35,229 nucleotides of DNA from Fibrobacter succinogenes (GCA_902800345.1 CADCDO010000045.1:29685-64913); one strand, 5' to 3'; positions 1-9,699 are shown, numbered from the stretch's first letter. Notes: generated by a model from the letters alone, not told the origin. Numbers and translations are program-made.

Positions 1-2213
1 GCGTTCAGAACCCGGGAAGAGCGTTGCGTTCAGTTCTTCCGTGATGAACGGCATCACCGGATGCAACAGGTCAATCACGCCGCGGAGCACGTGGCTGAGG
101 ATTGCCATGGCGTTCTTCTTTTCGGCGGTGAGCGTTTCGCTGTTGATCACGGCCTTCTTGATTTCCAAATAGCTGGAGCAGACATCGTCCCAGACAAAGC
201 GGTAGAGGAAGCCAGCGAGTTCAGCAAAGTGGAACTCTTCCAGCATCTTCGTTGCGTCCTGGATGGTGGAGTTCAAGCGAGAGAGAATCCAGCGATCTTC
301 GAGAGCGAAGATCGAAGAATCCATCGGGAGCATGTCCTTGGAAAGTGCGCCAGCCTGTTCCAAGTGCGGGAACAAGAAGCGGCAAGCGTTCCAGTTTCGA
401 ACTTTTCGCTCGTGTTGATGACAGAACCATCTTCCTGCTTTTCCTTCTTCACCGGGAGACGAACGTCCTGGTTGTCGGTGCAGAGGCTTGCCATCACGAA
501 GCGGAGAGCGTCCGTGCCGTACTTCTTTTCGATATCCATCGGGTCCACGCCATTGCCCTTGGACTTGCTCATGGTCATGCCATTGCCGTCCAAAATCTTC
601 GGGTGGATATAGACCGTGTGGAACGGAACCGTGCCCATGTTCTCTTGGCTGAAGAGCACCATGCGGGCGACCCACAGTGTAATGATGTCGCGGCTCGTCA
701 CAAGCACGGAAGTCGGGTAGTACTTCTTGAGCGTGTCCGTCTGTTCCGGCCAGCCCATGGTGGAGTGTGGCCAGAGACCACTGGAGAACCACGTGTCGAG
801 CACGTCTTCTTCCTGCACAATCTTGTGACCGGCAACTGCATCTTCCTTCAAGTTTTCTTCTTCGGAGCAGATGAGCCAGATGCCGTTCTGTGCCTTGTAA
901 TAGTAAATGTCGTTACGGCCTGCGAATGCCTTGCTCAAGTCTTCTTCGGTCGTCGTTTCGTCGGCGTGCCAAATAGGAATGCGGTGGCCCCACCAAAGCT
1001 GACGGCTGATGCACCAGTCGCGCTTTTCCTTGAGCCAGTCGAGGTACTTGTTTGCATAGCGTTCTGGAATGATCTTGATTTCGCCGCTCGTGACAGCCTT
1101 CATGGCGTTGTCGGCGAGGACGTCCATCTTCACGAACCACTGGTCGCTCAAGTACGGTTCAATCACAGTCTTGGAACGGTCGGAGTGACCCACCTGCATT
1201 TCGTGGTCTTCAATCTTGATGAGGAGGCCGAGATCTTCGAGACCCTTCACCACGGCGTCGCGTGCAGCCTGGCCCTTCATGCCCTGGAACGGACCTGCGT
1301 TTTCATTCAAGCTACCGTCGTCGTTCATGATGTTAATCATCGGGAGCTTGTGACGGAGACCCGTTGCGTAGTCGTTCGGGTCATGAGCCGGAGTCACCTT
1401 CACGGAACCTGTACCGAATTCCATATCGACGAGGATGGCGTCAGCAATCACCGGAATTTCGCGGTTCACGAACGGAACCTTGAGCATCTTGCCGATGAAC
1501 TGCTTGTAGCGTTCGTCATTCGGGTGCACAGCGAGAGCCGTATCGCCCATGATCGTTTCCGGACGAGTCGTCGAAACCGGGATGAATCCCGAGCCATCGG
1601 CCAACGGATACTTGAACGTCCAGAAGTGACCCTTCACAGTTTCGTAATAAATTTCATCGTCTGCCACAGCCGTCTGGAGCTTGGTGTCCCAGTTCACGAG
1701 ACGCTTGCCGCGGTAGATAAGACCCTTCTTGAAAAGGTTGAAGAATGCGTGGCGGACAGCCTTTGCGCAAACCGGGTCCAGCGTGAAGCGCTGACGGCTC
1801 CAGTCGCAGCTAACGCCGAGGCTCTTGAGCTGCTTCGTGATGCGGGCTTCGTATTCGTCCTTCCACTTCCAAATGCGTTCCACGAGGGCGTCGCGGCCAA
1901 TGTCGTGGCGTGTCTTGTGTTCGTCCTGGAAAAGTCTCTTTTCGACGACAGCCTGCGTGGCAATGCCGGCGTGGTCCGTGCCCGGAATCCAGAGCGTGTC
2001 GCGACCAGTCTTACGGCGATAGCGGACGAGAATGTCCTGCAACGTGTCGTTCAGAGCGTGACCGAGGTGCAGTGCACCCGTAACGTTCGGAGGCGGAATG
2101 ACGACGGAGAACGGTTCACCCTTTCCGCTCGGGGCAAAATCATTATTCTTGTTCCATTGGTCGTGCCAACGGTCTTCTACAATTTTCGGATTATAACGAG
2201 TTTCCATTTCCAT
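1..2213 (-). pseudogene. valS: Valyl-tRNA synthetase, 3' end outside window, one internal frame break
   Basis: This is class I valyl-tRNA synthetase, which charges tRNA-Val in the cytoplasm. Visible motifs are the HIGH-type site (PPNVTGALHLGHAL), GTDHAGIATQ, the editing-domain stretch TTRPETIMGDTALAVHPND and the KMSKS loop MTMSKSKGNG. I start it at ATG 2213 (MEMETRYNPK); a longer open frame upstream is repeat-like low-complexity sequence. The frame runs to about position 394 (KFETG). The normal continuation then appears in another frame: WNACRFLFPHLEQAGALSKD, followed by DRWILSRLN and VMPFITEELNATLFPGSER to the window edge. The residues usually found between KFETG and WNACRF (an RNF..NK. segment) are missing, which fits a deletion of about 25 nt. 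The enzyme is essential, so an assembly error or a second valS copy elsewhere is more likely than true loss. Identity is very sure; the reason for the break is not known. Confidence 0.9.
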
Positions 2214-2315
2214 AGTGGGCACAAATGTAGAAAAGTAGGAAGTTGGAAGTAGGAAGTAGGAAGTGAAATGTAGTGGGAAATGCGATGAAAAATGCAGGAA
2301 GGAATGCGCCGATCG

Positions 2316-2342
2316 CGTCATCCTGAGTGAAACGAAGGATCC
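2316..2342. repeat. REP-like interspersed repeat
   Basis: The sequence starts CGTCATCCTGAGTG and ends ACGAAGGATCC. It matches the general form of a common short intergenic repeat (GTCATCCTGAG..CGAAGGATC) found in many bacterial lineages. It lies in the valS upstream spacer. Confidence 0.55.
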
Positions 2343-2548
2343 AGTAAAGTCTTGGAAAATAGGGTAGGAAGGGGAAAGCGTTAGACTTTCGCTACGCTCA
2401 AGTCTCAACTGTTCGGCTCGGTTATGACAGCTTGCGAGCAATCTGTCGCAACGCTCGCCTTATACAGTTTTCCCCTGATTGCAGCCGCTACGCGTCTTCC
2501 ATCACCCCTTCGAGCGGGCCCTCAGTCGCCGGCCCGCAACGCCCCGGC

Positions 2549-2578
2549 TAAAAAAGCTGCTGCAAAAATGCAACAGCT
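2549..2578 (-). terminator. Rho-independent terminator of the nitroreductase gene
   Basis: Read on the minus strand, AGCTGTTGC, a loop of ATTTTT, then GCAGCAGCT followed by a run of T. The nine-pair stem has one G-U wobble. It sits about 20 nt past the nitroreductase stop codon. Confidence 0.8.
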
Positions 2579-2599
2579 CTAAAAGTTAATTTGCTTGAA

Positions 2600-3130
2600 T
2601 TACTCCGCCCAGATGACGCGACCTTCCTTGCGGGGGTGGGCTGCGGGCTGCTCGCAGTCAGCGTAACCCAAAGCGCAGTGAGCGATGCCCACCCATTCGT
2701 CTGCGTTGAGGCCGAGCGACTTGAGGATTTCCTTGCCCTCGTCGCTTTCGACTTCTTCCTTGGCGCGGTGAATCCAGATGCTGCCGAGCCCGAGGCTGTA
2801 CGCGGCATTCATCAAGTTGCCCATGGCGAGCGAGCCATCGTACAGGTAGGTCGGAATTTCCTTTTTCGCGAGGACGAGTAAAATCACGGGCGCTCCGTAG
2901 AACGGGTCGAAACCCTCGTCCCAACCGCCAATCTTGCGGTTCATTTCGGAGATGCGGTCGCGCAGCCCTTTGTTCGTAATGGCGACCACAGTGGCGGCCT
3001 GCTTGCCCATGCCGCTTGCGGCGTAGATGCCCGCTTCGGCGACTTGTGCGATGAGCTCCTTGCTCACGGCGCCAGATTTGAATTTACGGATGCTCCTGCG
3101 GTTGAGCAAAGTCTTGATAGTTTCGTTCAT
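2600..3130 (-). CDS. Nitroreductase family protein
   Basis: An FMN-dependent nitroreductase-fold protein of 176 residues, which would reduce nitro groups or quinones with NAD(P)H in the cytoplasm; the physiological substrate is unknown. The N-terminal RRSIRKFK is the usual FMN-phosphate-binding motif. GAPVILLVLA and the glycine-rich ...SLGLGSIWI... segment (around residue 115) match the family core. The C-terminal ALGYADCEQPAAHPRKEGRVIW is typical of small single-domain members. Start ATG 3130 has a GGAGA ribosome site just upstream. It is a lone gene with its own terminator downstream. Confidence 0.9.
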   Translation of the reverse strand: MNETIKTLLNRRSIRKFKSGAVSKELIAQVAEAGIYAASGMGKQAATVVAITNKGLRDRISEMNRKIGGWDEGFDPFYGAPVILLVLAKKEIPTYLYDGSLAMGNLMNAAYSLGLGSIWIHRAKEEVESDEGKEILKSLGLNADEWVGIAHCALGYADCEQPAAHPRKEGRVIWAE

Positions 3131-3187
3131 AAAGTCTCCGGAAAATGGGGTGATAAATTTAAATCTATAAAAAATGTAGGGAAGTAT

Positions 3188-3345
3188 CTATTTCCCGAAT
3201 AAGTCAGAATGCGTTCCCGTGTCCACGAGGGTGAGCGTTAAAATTCCGTTGTTTCTTTCTGTAGCACAGAAGCCAGTCGGGACGTATATGCAGTTTTCTT
3301 GTTCCGGCAAATATGGCGATATCTTCCTGAAATCGAAATCTGGCA
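3188..3345 (-). pseudogene. YafQ/RelE-type toxin remnant
   Basis: Two adjacent frames on the minus strand give pieces of a YafQ-type mRNA interferase. One frame reads GTRKLHIRPDWLLCY, matching the HIxPDWLLIY core. The other reads NGILTLTLVDTGTHSDLFGK and then a stop at 3188-3190, matching the C-terminal TGTHSDLF motif. A shift of one nucleotide in the A-rich run near 3255 joins them. The N-terminal third is not recognisable and no antitoxin lies beside it. I read it as a decayed toxin of a lost toxin-antitoxin pair. Confidence 0.65.
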
Positions 3346-3593
3346 AAACAACCGTCGTAATCCCACTTATGTTTTTTGAAAAATATGTTTATTTTGAATG
3401 ACGCTTGTATTGTGAGTCTTGCTTCAAACGTTTTGTGAACGCGTTCGGGGCGAATCCCTTGCATTTAAGGGTTTAGGCAAGCTCTGTCTTGAATGGTAAC
3501 TCCACTAAAAAAATATATATTGAAAAAATTCAACGGTGGTGGTGTTCTAGGTTTAATTTTAAAAGCAACCATTCAGTGGAGTGCTGACGATAT

Positions 3594-5067
3594 ATGAATG
3601 AACAGAAAACAGGAACTCTTTTCACGGAGGGGCGTGCCGAAGCCGTGCCGTCCTGCAATTACCTCACCTTCACAGCCGAGGAGGACAATGCGTCGTTCTC
3701 CATTGTAAATCAAACAAGAAAACTCCCGGATTTGCAATACTCGCTGGATAAAGGTGTGACATGGAATGCCATGAAAAAGAACTCCCCGATCGTACTGAAA
3801 AATAAAGGGGACTGTGCATGGCTGAAGGGCTACAATCCAGAAGGTTTTTCGAAGGACATCAAAAAAGCGTTCACTTCATTTGTTCTAACTGGACGAATCG
3901 CCGCAAGCGGCAGCGTGATGAGTTTGATCGACGGAAAGGGGGAGGCTAAAGTCATCCCGAACGACTTCTGTTTCGCAAGATTGTTTCTTCATTGTGCGGG
4001 CTTGACGCAAGCTCCAGAATTGCCGGCGTGAGTGCTCTAGCCTCAAGCAAGCTCCAGAACTGCCGGCGACAACGCTTGCGATGGAGTGCTATTACGGGAT
4101 GTTTATTGGTTGTACAAGTTTGATTAGCCCTCCACAACTGCCTGCAACGACATTGGCAGAAAGGTGCTACAGTTACATGTTTAATGAATGCACGGGTTTG
4201 ACTCAAGCTCCAAAGCTGCCAGCCACCACGCTTGCTGAATTTTGCTACTATCATATGTTCAAGAAGTGCACTAGCCTTACGCAAGCTCCCGAACTGCCCG
4301 CGACCAAGTTGGAAAATTGTTGCTATGAACTTATGTTTGCTTGGTGTAATCATCTCGTGCAAGCCCCTCGACTACCCGCTACTATTTTAGCGAATAGATG
4401 TTACTCTGGTATGTTTCAAAGCTGTACCAACCTCACGCAAGCCCCTCAATTGAACGCAATGACGTTGGATTGTTTTTGTTGCGAATATATGTTCGATGGT
4501 TGCTCCAATCTCACGCAAGCTCCGGAATTGCCTGCCACGACTTTGGCACAAGGCTGCTACTATTGTATGTTCAGGAAGTGCACAAGTCTTACGCAGGCTC
4601 CAGAACTGCCTGCGACCAAGTTGGAAAGAGGCTGCTACCAATCCATGTTCCATAATTGTACCATGCTCACGCAAGCGCCCGAACTGCTTGCTACGAAAAT
4701 GGCTAAAGAATGTTACTATGGAATGTTTGATGGGTGCTCTAGCCTCAAGCAAGCTCCTCAATTGCCTGCCACAAAACTAGCCGACAAGTGCTACAGGGAG
4801 ATGTTCCGAAGATGCTCCGGCTTGACGCATGCCCCGGCGCTCCCTGCTAAGAAATTATACACGCAGTGCTACGCTTGGATGTTCCAGGAGTGCGTAAGCC
4901 TTACACAAGCCCCAGAACTGCCTGCTACGACCTTGGCCGTTGAATGCTATTGGGGAATGTTCCGCGAGTGTACCGGTCTCGTACAAATTCCCACACTTCC
5001 CGCTACCACATTAGCAATGGATTGCTACAAGGAAATGTTCGAGGGGTGCACAGCCCTCGATGGCTAG
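3594..5067 (+). pseudogene. Leucine-rich repeat protein with 26-residue repeats, one frame break
   Basis: The N-terminal part (3594-4031) has a cap domain: NYLTFTAEEDNASFS, a LQYSLDKGVTWNAM stretch and an ASGSVMSLIDGKG segment. It runs into the first repeat, CAGLTQAPELPA, then hits a stop. The remainder, in another frame from about 4030 to 5067, has about 13 repeats. The unit is 26 residues: C-x2-L-x2-A-P-x-L-P-A-T-x-L-A-x2-C-Y-x2-M-F-x2. At the break, roughly 13 residues of one repeat are missing, which fits a loss of about 38 nt between similar repeats. Proteins of this type occur in gut Bacteroidetes, spirochaetes and Fibrobacter, and are often surface-exposed. Here there is no signal peptide at the chosen start, and the tail stops abruptly inside a repeat (CTALDG). 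Function unknown. Confidence 0.75.
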
Positions 5068-5156
5068 CTTAATCAATTTGTTGCGGCTCACACCTGCTTC
5101 TTCGAAAATTTGAGTCGGACATCAAGATTTCTTGCAGTTCAATTTCGCATCCCTCA

Positions 5157-5183
5157 CGTGAAGTCACAATTTGTGACTTCACG
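5157..5183. repeat. 27-nt perfect palindrome between the LRR gene and the GNAT stub
   Basis: Arms CGTGAAGTCACAA and TTGTGACTTCACG are perfectly complementary around one T. A short T-rich run follows on the plus strand (AAGACTTTTT). It may terminate the LRR transcript or act as an operator; the sequence alone does not decide. Confidence 0.6.
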
Positions 5184-5250
5184 AAGACTTTTTCGTCAAA
5201 ATGGATATTTAAATTCTATATTCCCCCTAGTACCAACTTACGGAGACTGG

Positions 5251-5382
5251 ATGCGTTACACCATCCGCACGGAACAACCGCGCGACTTTAAGACCGTCGA
5301 AAACCTTACCCGCGAAGCCTTCTGGAACGTGTACCATCCCGGATGCACCGAGCATTACGTGCTGCCCGGGCAGTTGGGGTAA
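5251..5382 (+). pseudogene. GNAT acetyltransferase, N-terminal stub
   Basis: MRYTIRTEQPRDFKTVENLT followed by REAFWNVYHPGCTEHYVL is the first beta strand and helix of a GCN5-related N-acetyltransferase. A normal enzyme has about 160-200 residues. Here it ends after 43 with PGQLG, and a REP-like repeat follows six nucleotides later. The acetyl-CoA-binding motif is absent, so no activity is expected. ATG 5251 has a CGGAGA ribosome site. Confidence 0.7.
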
Positions 5383-5387
5383 CAAAA

Positions 5388-5412
5388 GGTCACTGAGCCT
5401 GCCGAAGTGACC
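5388..5412. repeat. REP-like inverted repeat
   Basis: GGTCACT and AGTGACC form a perfect 7-bp inverted repeat around GAGCCTGCCGA. This is the general form of a common REP-like element (GTCACTGAGCC.GxCGAAGTG). It abuts the truncated GNAT gene. Confidence 0.6.
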
Positions 5413-5416
5413 AAGC

Positions 5417-5457
5417 AAAAAAAGCGCTGGGAGAAATTTTCTTCTGGCGCTTTTTCT
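5417..5457 (+). terminator. Rho-independent terminator
   Basis: AAAAAAAGCGC pairs with GCGCTTTTTCTTT, with an inner GAGAA/TTCTT pairing. The A-run and T-run on either side mean it could work in both directions. Confidence 0.75.
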
Positions 5458-5643
5458 TTAAAAATGCCACGAATTTGACAATCATTTTTCTAAAAATTGC
5501 CACGAATTTGACGATGATTTATACGTTTTTGGCGAAATTTTTCTAAAAACGGCAATTAGCCAAAAAAAGTCACTGCCAAATGCAAATTCGATAAAAAAAA
5601 TATCGAAAATCGGTTTGATTGAACAAAAAAGGCGGAGTAAATA

Positions 5644-6063
5644 TTACACGAACTCGACTATGAGCTGCTTGCCAAGGGCGTGTGCCAGCTTGTAGAGCGT
5701 TTCTACAGATGGCGAACCCTTCGGGGTCTCGAAGCGTTGGTACGCTTGCGGGGTGATGTTTGCTCGGCGTGCTACATCACATTTCTTTTGGCCTCTGCGG
5801 GCTTCGAATAGTTTATACGCAATTTCAATCCGCGGGGAAAGTTCGACCGGGTAGAGGCCCTTGTCGGTGTCGGGCATTGTCTTAGGGAGAATCATCGTGT
5901 TGCCGAGATCCAGGTCGCATTCCATTGCGCCGTCGAGGGCATCCTTCGCCTGTTTGAGAGCTTCTTCTTGCGTGTCGCCGAACGCGTTCACGTTGGGCAG
6001 GTCGGGGAACGAAACTACGAAGCCCATGTCCTTGTCTTTCTCAATTTTCGCTGCGTAATTCAT
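5644..6063 (-). CDS. hicB: HicB-type antitoxin with C-terminal XRE helix-turn-helix
   Basis: A 139-residue HicB family protein. The N-terminal half (MNYAAKIEKDKDMGFVVSFP followed by a DLP) is the partial RNase-H-fold HicB domain that holds the HicA toxin. Residues about 95-135 (KKCDVARRANITPQAYQRFE, then SVETLYKLAHALGK) form a helix-turn-helix that would bind the promoter. The start ATG overlaps the stop of a 20-codon reading frame by ATGA, so it is translationally coupled to it. No full-length hicA is beside it, so the protein may now act as an orphan repressor or as an antidote to a toxin encoded elsewhere. Confidence 0.85.
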   Translation of the reverse strand: MNYAAKIEKDKDMGFVVSFPDLPNVNAFGDTQEEALKQAKDALDGAMECDLDLGNTMILPKTMPDTDKGLYPVELSPRIEIAYKLFEARRGQKKCDVARRANITPQAYQRFETPKGSPSVETLYKLAHALGKQLIVEFV

Positions 6064-6122
6064 GGGTTGTGGGGCCCAGCCTCTCTTTTCTTTGCGTAAT
6101 CGCAGATTTCTTTAAACTTCAT
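6060..6122 (-). CDS. 20-codon leader ORF coupled to hicB, possible hicA remnant
   Basis: MKFKEICDYAKKREAGPHNP followed by TGA, which overlaps the hicB ATG as ATGA. It sits exactly where hicA normally lies and directly behind a good sigma-70 promoter. Full HicA toxins are about 60-80 residues with a catalytic histidine in a GSH motif. That motif is absent, so this is either an in-frame-deleted hicA or an unrelated leader peptide. Confidence 0.35.
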   Translation of the reverse strand: MKFKEICDYAKKREAGPHNP

Positions 6123-6127
6123 AGATT

Positions 6128-6156
6128 AAAATACAATATATTTATTTAATTGTCAA
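6128..6156 (-). promoter_or_regulatory. Sigma-70-type promoter of the hicB unit, overlapped by direct repeats
   Basis: On the minus strand: TTGACA (6151-6156), a 17-nt spacer, then TATTTT (6128-6133). The 15-mer CAATATATTTATTTA occurs twice, at 6134-6148 and 6154-6168. The 20-bp offset is about two helical turns, and the copies cover the promoter. They are the natural candidate operator for the HicB helix-turn-helix. Confidence 0.65.
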
Positions 6157-6195
6157 TATATTTATTTATAAAATAGGGCGCAAAAAGCTCTAATT

Positions 6196-6360
6196 TCACC
6201 CCTTTTTCACCAGAATTTGAATATCAAGCAGCTTTTCCCAATCTGCTTTGGTGCGTTTTTCGCGAGGGATGCTCCAGAAGTTTTTCCAGATTTCGTTGTT
6301 GAGGGAATCGATTTCGGCGGCTTGGGCGTCGGTGACGGTGCCATTGGCGGTGCTGTACAT
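6196..6360 (-). CDS. Small hypothetical protein, 54 residues
   Basis: The start at ATG 6360 is supported by a strong AAGGAG ribosome site seven nucleotides upstream; a longer frame in the same register lacks one. The protein begins MYSTANGTVTDAQAAEIDSL and ends with DWEKLLDIQILVKKG. It is soluble and helix-rich with tryptophans in the middle. I do not recognise the family. It is transcribed away from hsdR. Confidence 0.6.
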   Translation of the reverse strand: MYSTANGTVTDAQAAEIDSLNNEIWKNFWSIPREKRTKADWEKLLDIQILVKKG

Positions 6361-6442
6361 TTTGTGCTCCTTTCTGCGTACAAGCTTTATAAACGCAGAT
6401 GTTTTTAAACGACTATCTAAAGCTATACTTTTGTGCACTATT

Positions 6443-6448
6443 TGTCAA
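6443..6448 (-). promoter_or_regulatory. Possible -35 element for the 54-residue gene
   Basis: TTGACA on the minus strand, followed about 15-17 nt later by an AT-rich TATAGCTT stretch that could be the -10. The -10 match is weak. Confidence 0.4.
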
Positions 6449-6573
6449 GAGGTAAAATTGGATTTTTTTAATGCCTTCAAAATGCAATAATTTTTTTGCT
6501 GTGTCACTTTATTGACAGCATAAAAACTTATATTCTCGAAGAGCGTTTTATACACACAAGCGATATTGTTTTT

Positions 6574-9500
6574 ATGCCAGGTCTTTTTACGGAAGCGACG
6601 CGCGTTCAACTGACTGCGATTCAGCATTTGGCTCGCATCGGCTATACGTATTTGGGAAAAATTTCGGAGTCCGGCGCAGTTCCTGTATCGGCAACTTCGA
6701 AGGGTGCATCTGGCGCAACGCCGGCGATTCCCTACGACCCAGAGACGAACATCCTTGTAGATATTTTTGCGGAGCAGTTCAAGAAGCTGAATCCGGCAGC
6801 GACTGTCTCTGCGCAGAGCGTGCTTTCGGACATTCAGAAGGAACTGGATGACGACGATTTGGGCCAGCAGTTCTACAAGCGTTTGACCAGCTACTCTCCG
6901 CTTCGCGCGATGAAAATTTCCGCCCCGACATTACGTTGTTCGTCAACGGGCTTCCGCTCGTGTTCGTTGAGGTCAAGAAGCCGAACAACGTAGGCGGCAT
7001 GGTGGCCGAAAGCAAGCGAATGAACGATGAGCGGTTCCCGAAGAAAAAGTTCCGTCGCTTTATCAACATCACGCAGTTGATGATTTTCTCCAACAACATG
7101 GAGTACGATGCCAAGGGCGGCGTTGTCCCGATTGAAGGCGTGTTCTATTGCACGGCGGCGAAAAACGAAGCGCGTTTCAACTGCTTCAGGGAAGAGAACC
7201 CCAAGCGCGCGGCAATCGCGCCGTTCCACGCCAATTATCCTTATTTGCCGATTCCTGCGGATCTCGAAAAGAGAGTCCTGATGGATTTCAATGTTCCGGT
7301 CTTGAAAGAGAATCCGGAATACAAGACGAATCTCGATATCAACACGCCCACGAACCGCGTGCTTACTTCTATGGTGTACTTGCATGTCGAAAAAGAGAAG
7401 GACGGTCAAATCGAGAGCCGCCACGAAAAGCACATCATGCGGTACCAGCAATTTTTTGCGGCCATGATTATCCGTGAAAAACTGGCAGCGGGTGCGACGT
7501 CCGGCATTGTGTGGCATACGCAGGGCTCGGGCAAGACGGCGCTTTCTTTCCACTTGAGCAAAGTCCTCAAGGATTATTACGCCAAGCAGAATAAGGTTGC
7601 CAAATTCTACTTTATTGTAGATCGTTTGGATTTGCTGGAGCAGGCGACCGAAGAATTGAGCAATCGTGGCCTCAAGGTGACAACGGCGAATTCCCGCACG
7701 GAACTCATGGAGCAGTTCCGCACGCAGCAGGCCTTGCAGGGCAACGCCGGTGTTGATGAAATTACCGTGGTGAACATCCAGAAATTTGAAGATGACACTG
7801 AGAAAGTGGATCTTCCGAATTACGCCACGAATTTGCAACGCGTGTTCATTATGGACGAAGCGCATCGCGGCTACAAACCGGGCGGATGTTTCCTTTCGAA
7901 CCTTTTCAATGCCGACAAGAACGCCATCAAGATTGCACTTACCGGCACACCGCTCATCGGGAGCGAAAAGGCGAGCTGCAAGGTCTTTGGCGATTACTTC
8001 CACACGTATTATTACGACCGTTCCATTCAAGACGGCTACACGTTAAAGATTATTCGCGAAGATATCGAAACCAGTTACCGCAAAAAGCTGAACGATGCTT
8101 ACGAAAACGTGCAGAAACTGGTGGAGAAGGGTTCTGTCTCGAAGGACATGATTATTCGGCACCCCACATACGTTAAGGCGTTGCTCCGCTACATCATCAA
8201 CGATTTGGTGAAGTTCCGTGCCATGCAGGGCGACAACGACCTTGGCGGCATGATTATTGCTGAATCTTCGGAACAGGCACGAAACTTGTACAAGTTCTTC
8301 AATGAGATTCAGGACGAACTCAATGAAAACCGCATCCAGAAAATCAACTTGAAAGCGGGCCTGATTCTCTTCGATAGCGATGACAAGGAAACCCGCAAGC
8401 AGATTATCAACGATTTCAAGAAGAACTACACGATTGATATTCTGATTGTTTACAACATGTTGCTGACGGGCTTTGATGCACCGCGTCTTAAGCGATTGTA
8501 TTTCGGTCGCAAAATCGAAGATCATAATTTGTTGCAGGCAATTACACGCGTGAATCGCCCGTACAAGAACATGAAACGCGGGTTCTTGATTGACTTTGCC
8601 GACATCAAGAAGAATTTTGACGAGACCAATGCCGCTTATTTGCAGGAACTGAACCGCTACAACGATGCCGATACTGACCCGGACGATAACTTGCCCGACA
8701 TGTACAATCAAGTCATGGAAGATAAGGACGCCCTTATCAACCACATGAAGGTGGCACGTCAGGCTCTGTTCAGTTATACCACCGATAACGCAGAAGTTTT
8801 CTCTACCGAGATTTCTAGCCTTGAAGACAAGAAGGTTCTGATTGAACTGCGCAAGGCGTTGGAACTCGCGAAAGATGCCATGAACCTTGTGCGCACTTTC
8901 GGTGACGATGCCCTTAAAAAGGACTTTGAAAAGCTGAACATCGAAAAGTTGCCGCTCATGCTTTCGGAAGTGAACCACCGCATTGCGATGATTAACCAGA
9001 AAGAGGCGTGGACCAACAGCGAAGCGACTCAGTTTGCCGTGAACGAAGCCATGATGAACATCGAGTTCAACTTTAGCTGCATTGGCACTGAAGAACTGAA
9101 AATCATCGACAACGGCACGGAACTGCGTGAAAAATACAAACGCGCACTCCGCGGATTTCTGGATAACTTCGACCACGAAGACCCCGTGTTTGTTGAATTG
9201 GAACAGGAGTTCAAGCGCATCTTTGACAAGCACGGCTTTACCCCGGAAAACCTTGCCGTTTATAACGAGCAGAACCAGGCGATGAACGACATCCTGAAAC
9301 GCCTCGAAGATCTTCGCAAATCAAACGACGCCCTCTTGCGCAAGTACAATGGCGACACGAAATTCGCCTACGTCCACAAGCGCATCCGCGAAGAGAACAA
9401 GGCCCGCGAACCCAAGCACCAGGCGCCTATAATCTCGAAGTTCGACGAAGAGATTGTGCAGGCTCTCTTGACTATCAAGGGAACGATTGACGCGAAGGTT

Positions 9501-9680
9501 TTCGACCGCAACGACATTCTCAAGCAGGACGCTTACTTCGGCAAGACCGTGATGAAAGAAATCGCTGACGGACTCGCGCACTTCCCGCAAATCAAGCCCG
9601 AAATGCCCGATTACCTGTTTATCCAGCAGCGCATCGCCAAGCAGTACATAAACCAGTATAACGCCTACTACGGAAATTAG
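6574..9680 (+). pseudogene. hsdR: Type I restriction endonuclease subunit R, one frame break near the N-terminus
   Basis: The motor and nuclease subunit of a type I RM complex. The first piece (6574-about 6903) carries the N-terminal HsdR domain, MPGLFTEATRVQLTAIQHLA to TSYSPL. The second piece continues in another frame with DENFRPDITLFVNGLPL and VFVEVKKPN, the D...ExK nuclease site. The helicase motifs follow: HTQGSGKT (Walker A), MDEAHRG (DEAH box), ALTGTPL and QAITRVNRPYKNMKRGFLIDF. Relatives have about 30 residues between TSYSPL and the nuclease aspartate. Those are missing at about 6903-6908, together with a frameshift. The main piece (6936-9680, about 914 residues) is intact. If the break is real, restriction should be lost while methylation could persist. 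The start has no clear ribosome site; I chose it by homology. Confidence 0.88.
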
Positions 9681-9699
9681 AATGCTATAAAATAAGGAG

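Larger units (their letters stand above)
2214..2599. other. Intergenic stretch with repeats, no gene seen
   Basis: Upstream of valS lies a run of imperfect GTAGGAA units (about 2236-2266). A REP-like short repeat, CGTCATCCTGAG...CGAAGGATCC, lies at about 2316-2342; this type is widely scattered in bacterial chromosomes. A GC-rich segment follows at about 2460-2548. I found no convincing coding frame or tRNA. The right end holds the nitroreductase terminator. Confidence 0.6.

Noticed and set aside
252..2252. A 666-codon plus-strand open frame opposite valS
   Set aside because: It is the antisense shadow of a GC-biased gene; its translation is histidine- and valine-rich without any motif, while the minus strand carries clear synthetase motifs.
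4081..5067. Regular repeats as a CRISPR array
   Set aside because: The 78-bp period is coding, the units vary at silent and variable codons, and there are no unique spacers. It is a protein repeat.
6891..9233. Long minus-strand frames opposite hsdR
   Set aside because: They lack domain motifs and ribosome sites and mirror the codon bias of hsdR.
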